NCBI GenBank assembly: GCA_020848595.1
Contig: JADLHV010000236.1
Span: forward strand, 1 to 5,470
Source: Bacteroidia bacterium
Lineage (GTDB): Bacteria; Bacteroidota; Bacteroidia; NS11-12g; UBA955
DNA: 5,470 nucleotides
Reading direction: 5' to 3'
This document shows, one piece after another, positions 1 to 5,470 of this stretch (the stretch's first letter is position 1; every line of letters starts with the position of its first letter). The notes beneath the pieces are model-generated. The model was not told the origin of the DNA, did no database searches, and was given only the letters and a program-made list of their open reading frames with translations. A program made the position numbers and the translations under genes.

Positions 1-2445
1 AATCACGTTACTATTAATGGCCCGATTGGTGGGTTTATAATTCCAAATAGTTTAAGTTGTCTAAGACCAGACACATTCTTAGCTGTTGATACTTCTAAAA
101 TTGAGGCTGGAGTTGCAAAGAGTTTGCGTTGGGACTTGTATTATGATACTGATGCTACACTGAGTAACAGCCTACAGACTTCTTTTGCTGATCCTGGTAG
201 TTTGATATGTAACCAATATGATAAATATACTGTAAGATTAATTATTACAGGGAATAATGGATGTAAGGATACAGTAATAAAAAAGACTGGTATAACAATT
301 CAGAAAATAATTCCAAAGTTCACATGGACGCCCAAACCCGCATGTCCAGCAGAAGTGGTGCAATTTAATGATTTAACTGCTCGGGGAACAAGTAAAACAC
401 CTAACAGATATCGTTGGACATTTTATGATAATACTAATACCAATGTTATGGCTAAGGATACGGTTCAAAATCCAAAGCTAAGTTATCCTGATACTGGACA
501 TTATTCTGTTAAATTATTAGTATTTAATAATCTTGGTTGCCAAGATTCAATAACGATTGATAGAGAAGTGCTCATAGAACGTCCAATTCCTAATTTTATC
601 ATCAGTGATTCTAATGCTTGTTATAGAAAATTAGTTGGATTAAAAGCGCGTTACAATGACTCAGGATATTATAGTACATATAATCATAGATGGTTGTTTC
701 AACATAAAGATTCGGTAAATACGAAATATGCTTTTAACGGTGATAGTATAACTGTTTCTTTATTGCCCGGAACCTATATTATAAAGTATACTAGATTCTC
801 AATAAGAAATACTTGCAGAGATACATTGTTGTTGCCATTTCAATTAAAGGTTAGTGGAATTCATTATATTCCGACAACAGATCCAGTAAAAGTTTGTAAT
901 CCGTTTAATGCAAATTTAGTAGCAAAAGCGAGTTATGATTATAATTATAAAAATGGTAATTCTTCTCCATATACCTATAATTGGTCGCATCAATATGATA
1001 CTAATAGGGTTGCCATAAGACAGCCTAATTCAAATCCTTCTAAAGTTTTTGTTAAAAAGTCGGGTTATTTCTTTTTTAAATTTAAATATACACACCCATC
1101 TGGATGCAATGATTCAGGATATACAACTACTCTAACTTCAGGTGTTGTGGCCTCTTTTACACCTAATGGAGGGTTATATTATGCTTGTGTAGATAGAGCT
1201 TTAAGTTTGATAAACAGGTCGGATAAAGATGCCATTAAATTTAAATGGTTCATGAAAGATTCTGGCAGTGGTGCTTATTTCCTTCCTAGTGATACTAGTA
1301 AAAATGTCAATGTTATATTTAAAAATGAAGGGGTATATAAATTAGGACTAATCGCATACGGAAGTGGCGATTGTACAGATACAATTATTACATCACTTAA
1401 TTCAAATGATATTCGTGCTAGATTTAGTAGTGATGATACTTTAAATTATTGTGCTCCAGTAATAGCACGAATTACGGCACAAAAGCATCCTGCAATTTTA
1501 AATTATAAATGGTATTTAGGCGATGGAGATTCAGTAACTAATAATCTTAGTAATTTTGGATATTTATATAAGCAAAATACTGGTCCAGATGGCAGTGATG
1601 TTAAACTCATTGTTTATGGTTATGGATGTAATGATACATTAGATAAGAAGGGTTATATAAAAGTTATTGGACCTATTCCGAAATTTCAATTGAATAATAA
1701 TGTTGGATGTGAGAAGTTAAGGGTTCAATTTGTAAATCAAAGTAAATATTACAAGCGATTTTTCCTTGAATATGGAGATGGTAGTGTATTAGATTCTGTG
1801 AATTTTAACACGCATATTTATCAAATATTTGATAGATCCTTACCATATCAAAAGTTTAAACCTACTTTGTCTATCATAGATTCTTTTGGTTGTTTAGTGC
1901 AATATGAAAATGATACTGTATTTGTTTTAAAAGCGCCAGAACCTAAGTTTTCAGTTAATAATGATACGGGTTGTGCCGATTTAACAGTTTCATTTACCAA
2001 CAGATCTATTGGAGGTGTTGCATTTAAATGGGATTTTGAAAATGATGGTATTATCGATAATCAAGTGTTTGCTCCAAAGCATACCTATCCTCCAGGAGAG
2101 TTCAATCCATCGCTTATAGCAAGAGCCAGTAATGGATGTCAAGATACTATACGAAATGTAGTGGCTATTAAATCTTATCAGCGACCGGATGTTAAATTTA
2201 CGGCATCTCCAGATACTATTTGTTATAATGGTAATATAAATTTTGCAGCCAATAATACGCCTTCAAATTCGGATATAAAACGTTGGGAATGGAATTTTGG
2301 AGATCCTACAACCCTAACTGATACAGCATATACTCAAAATCCTTCTTATAAGTTTAAGAAATTATATCTTAGTCAGGTCGTTCTTTTAGTCACTGATAAA
2401 AACAATTGTACAGATACCTTCGATCGTTTTATATATACAAATGAT
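1..2445 (+). repeat. Tandem array of about nine PKD-like immunoglobulin-fold repeats (protein level)
   Basis: Repeats of roughly 80-95 residues recur, at about visible residues 1-102 (partial), 103-196, 197-286, 287-381, 382-469, 470-557, 558-646, 647-727 and 728-815. Each complete repeat has a Cys near its first strand, a central Trp or aromatic strand, a G-x-Y/hydrophobic strand, and a closing motif like GCxDT. Cys pairs are 115/180, 207/272, 299/369, 396/458, 484/543, 570/631, 658/713 and 741/803, that is 55-70 residues apart, probably disulfides. The PKD signature WxFGDG is recognisable only in the later repeats: LGDGD at 506-510, YGDG at 591-594, WDFENDG at 677-683 and WNFGDP at 764-769. 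Repeats 2-5 have lost it, so their assignment rests on the shared Cys, Trp and GCxD layout. The copies are too diverged to show as DNA repeats. PKD domains are extracellular spacers or binding modules. Confidence 0.8.
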
Positions 2446-3858
2446 ACTTTTGGACCAACGTCTCGACAAATCAATAATGTTACGGTTACCAACAATCAGT
2501 ATATTGATGTTAATTGGGGACAATCTGGATTTAAAGAATTTACAGGGTATAAGCTTTATAATGATAATGCTCCAAATTATAATCTAGTTTATTCTACAGG
2601 ATTAATTAAAGATACTACCTATCGCATCAGTACGGGCATAGATGTTAATACAAATAGATATTGTTATGTGCTAAAAACACAAGATAAATGTAATAACTTA
2701 GGTCCAGTTACATACCCGCATTGTACAATTTTCTTACAAGTTACTGATACTGCAGTTAGTGATTTGATATTGGATTGGTTGCCGTATGAAGGATGGGGTA
2801 ATGGTAATGTTCGTAAATACAGAATATATCGCAGTGAGTCGGGTGGCTCTTTCAAGTTGTTAGATTCTGTAGTAAGTTCAGAGAATACATATCGCGATAG
2901 GAAACTTTGCAATAAAACTTATTGTTATTTTGTAGAAGCAGTTGATATTACCGGAAAATGGTACTCTAGGAGTAATTCAGTTTGTAAGAGTTCACTTTAT
3001 ATACCACCGAGTATTCCTGTCAATGCAATTCGTACAACAGTTTTGCCTAATAATGCAACCTATACTCAATGGAATAAATATACTTATGCAAAGTATGTCG
3101 ACCATTATGGTATTGGTCGTTCGGCTTCTGGATTTGGTTCTGATGATTATTATGCGCATTCAGACTCTCTTGGTTTCATAGATTTAGATAAATTTATGGA
3201 AACAAATAGGGTGTCATATACTTATACCATTCGAGTTGTAGATCATTGTGGTATTGAATCACCTACAAATCCAATTAGTAAAACGATACTTTTAGGAGGA
3301 AAGAGTGAAGGTTATGTAGCAAAATTGCAATGGTCGGCCTATGAGAAATGGTTTAGTGGAGTGAAGCAATATCAAGTGATGGTGCGTGAGGATAATACGT
3401 TTAAAATAATTGGAAGTATAGATACAGCCTCATCGGTTTACTCATTCGATTTTATGGATACAAAATTAGATGATTCAATATGTTTTAAAATTCAAGCGAT
3501 AAAAGATACAAGTGTATTTGTCGAGAGTTTTTCAAATGTATTGTGTCTTATTTCGGATGCTAAAATCTTTATTCCAAATGCATTTACACCAAATCAAGAT
3601 GGTAAAAATGAGGTTTTTATTCCAAGAGCAATTCTAATTTTTAATCAAACTGGTAATCCAATTTTAGATTATCATTTAGAGATATATAACCGATGGGGGG
3701 AACAAGTTTTCTTCTCCGATGATGTCAATCAAGGATGGGATGGCACTTTTAAAGGGGTCTTATGTCCTGAAGGGCATTATGTTTATAAGGTTAGAGCATT
3801 GGCCTTAGATGGTGTTACATCTTTCAATTTAGAAGGCGTATTTGTGCTTTTGAGATAA
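1..3858 (+). CDS. Large multidomain surface/secreted protein with PKD-like and FN3-like repeats and a C-terminal T9SS type B sorting domain (5' partial)
   Basis: The frame is open from base 1 to the TAA at 3856-3858, giving 1285 visible residues. The TTG at 124 is internal, not a start, because coding with the same character continues upstream to the window edge. The true start and signal peptide are outside. In visible-residue numbering the order is: about nine PKD-like repeats (1-815), four FN3-like domains (about 816-1187), and a CHU_C-type sorting domain (1189-1285). The composition is rich in Asn, Asp, Thr, Ser and Tyr with regularly spaced Cys, as expected for an extracellular beta-sandwich protein. 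No catalytic domain or membrane segment is visible. In this family the C-terminal domain directs export across the outer membrane by T9SS, after Sec export. Adhesion, matrix or cell-surface roles are common for such architectures but are inference here; an enzyme domain could lie in the missing N-terminal part. The product type is confident, the function is not. Confidence 0.93.
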   Translation, partial: NHVTINGPIGGFIIPNSLSCLRPDTFLAVDTSKIEAGVAKSLRWDLYYDTDATLSNSLQTSFADPGSLICNQYDKYTVRLIITGNNGCKDTVIKKTGITIQKIIPKFTWTPKPACPAEVVQFNDLTARGTSKTPNRYRWTFYDNTNTNVMAKDTVQNPKLSYPDTGHYSVKLLVFNNLGCQDSITIDREVLIERPIPNFIISDSNACYRKLVGLKARYNDSGYYSTYNHRWLFQHKDSVNTKYAFNGDSITVSLLPGTYIIKYTRFSIRNTCRDTLLLPFQLKVSGIHYIPTTDPVKVCNPFNANLVAKASYDYNYKNGNSSPYTYNWSHQYDTNRVAIRQPNSNPSKVFVKKSGYFFFKFKYTHPSGCNDSGYTTTLTSGVVASFTPNGGLYYACVDRALSLINRSDKDAIKFKWFMKDSGSGAYFLPSDTSKNVNVIFKNEGVYKLGLIAYGSGDCTDTIITSLNSNDIRARFSSDDTLNYCAPVIARITAQKHPAILNYKWYLGDGDSVTNNLSNFGYLYKQNTGPDGSDVKLIVYGYGCNDTLDKKGYIKVIGPIPKFQLNNNVGCEKLRVQFVNQSKYYKRFFLEYGDGSVLDSVNFNTHIYQIFDRSLPYQKFKPTLSIIDSFGCLVQYENDTVFVLKAPEPKFSVNNDTGCADLTVSFTNRSIGGVAFKWDFENDGIIDNQVFAPKHTYPPGEFNPSLIARASNGCQDTIRNVVAIKSYQRPDVKFTASPDTICYNGNINFAANNTPSNSDIKRWEWNFGDPTTLTDTAYTQNPSYKFKKLYLSQVVLLVTDKNNCTDTFDRFIYTNDTFGPTSRQINNVTVTNNQYIDVNWGQSGFKEFTGYKLYNDNAPNYNLVYSTGLIKDTTYRISTGIDVNTNRYCYVLKTQDKCNNLGPVTYPHCTIFLQVTDTAVSDLILDWLPYEGWGNGNVRKYRIYRSESGGSFKLLDSVVSSENTYRDRKLCNKTYCYFVEAVDITGKWYSRSNSVCKSSLYIPPSIPVNAIRTTVLPNNATYTQWNKYTYAKYVDHYGIGRSASGFGSDDYYAHSDSLGFIDLDKFMETNRVSYTYTIRVVDHCGIESPTNPISKTILLGGKSEGYVAKLQWSAYEKWFSGVKQYQVMVREDNTFKIIGSIDTASSVYSFDFMDTKLDDSICFKIQAIKDTSVFVESFSNVLCLISDAKIFIPNAFTPNQDGKNEVFIPRAILIFNQTGNPILDYHLEIYNRWGEQVFFSDDVNQGWDGTFKGVLCPEGHYVYKVRALALDGVTSFNLEGVFVLLR
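2446..3561 (+). repeat. Four FN3-like domains arranged as two copies of a two-domain unit (protein level)
   Basis: Four domains of about 87-98 residues follow the PKD array, at about visible residues 816-912, 913-1006, 1007-1098 and 1099-1187. Each has a Trp strand (W839, W926, W1024, W1111), followed 11-14 residues later by a Tyr strand of the form YxxY/G (YKLY, YRIY, YGIG, YQVM), and a late strand like YCYxVxAxD. These are hallmarks of fibronectin type III-like folds in Bacteroidota surface proteins. Domains 2 and 4 share W-x2-YE-x-W-x2-G with identical spacing (926-935 and 1111-1120). Domains 1 and 3 share Y-x-Y-x5-D-x-C (887-897 and 1073-1083). The Trp-to-Trp distance between matching domains is 185 residues in both cases. 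The fold call is by pattern only; the domains are diverged and a profile search could place some of them in another Ig-like family. Confidence 0.7.
3565..3855 (+). other. T9SS type B sorting domain (CHU_C / gliding-motility-associated C-terminal domain)
   Basis: The last 97 residues begin IFIPNAFTPNQDGKNEVF (1189-1206), the classic opening of the CHU_C family (usually PNAFTPNGDGxND). They continue with LEIYNRWGEQVF (1226-1237), GWDGTFKG (1245-1252), a PEGHYVYKV strand (1257-1264) and a closing strand LEGVFVLLR, which ends at the stop codon. All the expected blocks are present in the expected order and the domain is full length. In Bacteroidota this domain is recognised by the T9SS outer-membrane machinery; type B substrates depend on PorP/SprF-like partners, none of which is in this window. 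A single Cys at 1255 has no obvious partner within the domain. Confidence 0.95.
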
Positions 3859-3879
3859 GCCGTATAAAGCGTATTTTTG
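3849..3879 (+). promoter_or_regulatory. Predicted Bacteroidota-type promoter for ffh
   Basis: TTTG at 3849-3852 and TATTTTTG at 3872-3879 are separated by 19 bases. They match the Bacteroidota -33 (TTTG/TTG) and -7 (TAnnTTTG) elements used by the primary sigma factor of that phylum. Transcription would start near 3884-3886, giving a leader of about 20 bases before the ffh ATG. The upstream element overlaps the last codons of the preceding gene. The motif is short and the DNA is AT-rich, but both elements at the right spacing and the right distance from a housekeeping gene make it credible. Confidence 0.6.
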
Positions 3880-3888
3880 CAGCTTTAT
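3864..3888. repeat. Short inverted repeat around the ffh -7 element
   Basis: ATAAAGC at 3864-3870 and GCTTTAT at 3882-3888 form a perfect 7-bp inverted repeat with an 11-base loop, and the -7 element TATTTTTG sits entirely in the loop. As RNA read from the upstream gene it could form a weak hairpin just after that gene's stop and act as a poor terminator; no strong U-tract follows. As DNA it could be a protein-binding site. It could also be chance in AT-rich sequence. Confidence 0.35.
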
Positions 3889-3903
3889 TAGTAGTTTATT
3901 CAA

Positions 3904-5202
3904 ATGTTCGAGAACTTAAGTCTTAAAATTGAGAAAGCCTTCAAAAATCTAAAAGGGCAAGGTAGGATTTCAGAAATTAATGTCGCAGAAACCATCAAAG
4001 AAATCCGCAGAGCTTTAGTTGATGCCGACGTTAATTATAAGATAGCAAAAGATTTTACAGATGATGTTAAAGCAAAAGCTTTAGGTCAAAATGTACTGAC
4101 AAGTGTTTCACCTGGTCAATTACTTACTAAAATAGTTAATGATGAACTTAAAGAACTATTAGGTGGTGAACAGAAAGAAATCAATATTACAGGAAATCCT
4201 GCTATAATTTTGATTGCTGGTTTGCAAGGTTCTGGTAAAACTACTTTTTCGGGTAAATTAGCAAAGTATATACGTTCAAAAGGAAGAAATCCTTTATTGG
4301 TTGCCTGCGATGTTTATCGACCTGCGGCTATCGAACAATTAAAAGTTTTAGGTGCTTCAATCGATACGGATGTATACTCAGAAACCGAAAGTAAAAATCC
4401 TGTTGAAATTGCACTAAATGCACTCAAGTACGCTAAAGAGCATAATAATAATGTCGTAATTGTCGATACAGCTGGTCGTTTGAGTATCGATGAGGAAATG
4501 ATGAATGAGATTTATAACGTTAAGCTTGCATTAAAGCCTTCCGAAATTTTATTTGTTGTTGATGCAATGACTGGTCAAGATGCCGTTAATACAGCGAAGA
4601 ACTTCAATGAAAGATTGGATTTTGACGGTGTAGTATTGAGTAAAATGGATGGTGATACTCGCGGTGGAGCTGCTTTGTCTATTAAAACAGTTGTAAACAA
4701 ACCAATTAAATTTGTAAGTAATGGCGAAAAACTAGATGCATTAGATGTATTTTACCCTGAAAGGATGGCAAGCAGAATCCTTGGCATGGGTGACGTGGTA
4801 AGTCTAGTAGAACGCGCTCAATCTGTTTATGATGATGAAGAAGCTAAACGTCTAAATAAAAAAATAAGTAAGAATGATTTTGATCTTGATGATTTCTTAG
4901 GGCAATTACAGCAAATTAAAAAAATGGGTAATATCAAGGATTTAATGGCGATGATTCCTGGAGTTGGAAATAAAATTAAGGATTTAGATGTCGATGAGAA
5001 TTCTTTTAAAGGTATTGAATCCCTTATTCAATCTATGACGCCATCTGAAAGAAAAAATCCAGATATTTTAAATGCTTCTAGAAAGAATAGGATTTCTAAA
5101 GGTAGTGGTAGAAATATTCAAGAACTTAATAAGTTATTAGATCAGTTTGTTCAAATGAAGAAAATGATGAAGAATATGAATAACATGCGTATGAAGCGAT
5201 AA
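3904..5202 (+). CDS. ffh: Signal recognition particle protein Ffh (SRP54), complete
   Basis: This 432-residue GTPase binds 4.5S/SRP RNA and the signal sequences or first membrane segments of nascent chains, and delivers ribosomes to the membrane via FtsY. The N-domain four-helix bundle spans about 1-88 and opens MFENLS, typical of Ffh, which fixes the ATG start. The G-domain (about 98-295) shows the P-loop GLQGSGKTT (106-114), DVYRPAAIEQL (136-146), DTAGR (188-192), VVDAMTGQDA (218-227), SKMDGDTRGGAA (246-257) and GEKLDAL (274-280). The linker motif RMASRILGMGDV follows (287-298). The Met-rich M-domain (about 325-432) has MIPGVG (350-355) and the RNA-binding segment SRKNRISKGSG (392-402), then a basic, Met-rich tail. 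Length is normal and all key residues are intact. No Shine-Dalgarno precedes the start, as is usual in Bacteroidota. It lies 45 bases after the surface-protein gene, with its own promoter-like site. The SRP RNA gene is not in the window. Confidence 0.98.
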   Translation: MFENLSLKIEKAFKNLKGQGRISEINVAETIKEIRRALVDADVNYKIAKDFTDDVKAKALGQNVLTSVSPGQLLTKIVNDELKELLGGEQKEINITGNPAIILIAGLQGSGKTTFSGKLAKYIRSKGRNPLLVACDVYRPAAIEQLKVLGASIDTDVYSETESKNPVEIALNALKYAKEHNNNVVIVDTAGRLSIDEEMMNEIYNVKLALKPSEILFVVDAMTGQDAVNTAKNFNERLDFDGVVLSKMDGDTRGGAALSIKTVVNKPIKFVSNGEKLDALDVFYPERMASRILGMGDVVSLVERAQSVYDDEEAKRLNKKISKNDFDLDDFLGQLQQIKKMGNIKDLMAMIPGVGNKIKDLDVDENSFKGIESLIQSMTPSERKNPDILNASRKNRISKGSGRNIQELNKLLDQFVQMKKMMKNMNNMRMKR

Positions 5203-5245
5203 TTTGACAGTGTAAGTTATTTGTCACAAAAAATATGATTTTAGT

Positions 5246-5279
5246 TTTAATCAAAATCTAATCTCTAACTTTGATTAAA
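5246..5279. terminator. AT-rich inverted repeat; possible weak ffh terminator or an operator for the next gene
   Basis: TTTAATCAAA (5246-5255) and TTTGATTAAA (5270-5279) are perfect 10-base complements separated by a 14-base loop. The stem holds only one G-C pair, so the RNA hairpin would be weak, and the following CATTTATTTTC is T-rich but not a clean U-tract. The right arm overlaps the TTTG of a TAACTTTG promoter-like motif, so a DNA-level role as a regulator-binding palindrome is equally possible. This is the longest perfect inverted repeat I noticed in the intergenic DNA. Function is inference. Confidence 0.4.
5266..5273 (+). promoter_or_regulatory. Candidate -7 element (TAnnTTTG) for the gene at 5292
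   Basis: TAACTTTG matches the Bacteroidota -7 consensus TAnnTTTG exactly and lies 18 bases before the ATG, giving a leader of roughly 12-14 bases. The -33 partner is poor: only TTTT at 5245-5248, with a 17-base spacer. It is therefore weaker support than for the ffh promoter. Read-through from ffh across the 89-base gap remains possible. Confidence 0.4.
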
Positions 5280-5291
5280 CATTTATTTTCT

Positions 5292-5470
5292 ATGAAATTA
5301 AGATACTTAATATTAATTCTGTCACTTGGTTTTTGTCTTAATTCTCAAGGTCAATCAAAATTGGTTTTCGACGAGTTTTTTGATTATTCGGAAAGCTATT
5401 GTCCAGGTGATTCTCAATATGATCATTGGGTAAGTCTCATTACATCATTGGATACAAGTTCTGATAAATA
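5292..5470 (+). CDS. N-terminus of an exported protein with a Sec signal peptide (3' partial, function unknown)
   Basis: An ATG at 5292 opens a frame that stays open to the window edge (59 full codons). Residues 1-20 form a Sec signal peptide: basic Lys2 and Arg4, a hydrophobic core of about residues 5-16 (YLILILSLGFCL), then a polar NSQG. Signal peptidase I cleavage is best placed between Gly20 and Gln21 (S-Q-G/Q). That leaves an N-terminal Gln, a common Bacteroidota pattern in which the Gln is cyclised to pyroglutamate. The mature part starts QSKLVFDEFFDYSESYCPGD and I do not recognise a domain in it. The start is supported by the signal peptide and the upstream TAnnTTTG motif; there is no Shine-Dalgarno. 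It is on the same strand as ffh, 89 bases downstream. It may be another T9SS cargo, but the C-terminus that would show this is outside the window. The Cys15 context (GFC) does not fit a lipobox. Confidence 0.8.
   Translation, partial: MKLRYLILILSLGFCLNSQGQSKLVFDEFFDYSESYCPGDSQYDHWVSLITSLDTSSDK

Noticed and set aside
124..126. TTG as start codon of the surface protein
   Set aside because: The frame stays open to base 1 and the upstream residues, including a Cys at 20, fit the repeat pattern. The gene simply begins before the window.
1..2445. DNA-level tandem repeats or recombination-prone repeats in the PKD array
   Set aside because: The repeats share only scattered residues, and short recurring strings such as AATGATAC reflect frequent Asn-Asp-Thr codons. 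I see no near-identical DNA copies.
2664..2912. Open frame on the - strand (82 codons)
   Set aside because: It lies fully inside the coding region of the large surface protein, which keeps clear FN3-like motifs through this stretch. No recognisable domain or start context; a shadow frame.
2942..3181. Open frame on the + strand in another frame (79 codons)
   Set aside because: It overlaps the FN3-like part of the surface protein. Its Met- and Ile-rich hydrophobic translation is an out-of-frame reading of the AT-rich gene.
5205..5226. TGACA/TGTCA inverted repeat just after the ffh stop as a terminator
   Set aside because: The stem is only 5 bp (6 with a G-U pair) with a 12-base loop, and it is followed by A-rich rather than T-rich sequence, so it is probably chance.
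5334..5336. Lipoprotein Cys in the signal peptide of the third gene
   Set aside because: Cys15 is preceded by Leu-Gly-Phe. Phe at -1 does not fit a lipobox, and a good signal peptidase I site follows.

Overview
The window looks like AT-rich Bacteroidota DNA. Three things support this: a C-terminal type B sorting domain of the type IX secretion system (T9SS, the CHU_C / gliding-motility-associated C-terminal family); an Ffh protein whose M-domain reads like Bacteroidota homologues; and promoter-like sites of the Bacteroidota form (TTTG, about 19 bases, TAnnTTTG) with no Shine-Dalgarno sequence before the starts. No genus can be named from the sequence alone. All genes lie on the + strand and the window is almost fully coding.

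Bases 1-3858 are the 3' part of a very large secreted or surface protein gene. 1285 residues are visible and the start lies outside the window. About nine PKD-like immunoglobulin-fold repeats, each with a Cys pair, are followed by four FN3-like domains and then the T9SS sorting domain. The FN3-like domains fall into an A-B-A-B pattern with a period of about 185 residues. The protein is probably exported by Sec, crosses the outer membrane by T9SS and stays on the surface or is released. The ligand or role is unknown.

Bases 3904-5202 encode a complete Ffh, the protein subunit of the signal recognition particle. It has its own promoter-like site overlapping the end of the upstream gene. A short inverted repeat brackets the -7 element.

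Bases 5203-5291 are an AT-rich gap. It holds a perfect 10-bp inverted repeat and a second TAnnTTTG match, just before a third gene at 5292 that runs off the window. Only the signal peptide and about 39 mature residues of that gene are visible, and they predict another exported protein.

The layout is therefore a housekeeping targeting gene between two exported-protein genes. Nothing in the visible sequence shows that the three form one functional unit. I found no RNA gene, mobile element or CRISPR array, and no convincing previously undescribed system. The more interesting details are the two-domain duplication with a Cys pair lost jointly in one copy, and the overlap of both promoter-like sites with inverted repeats.
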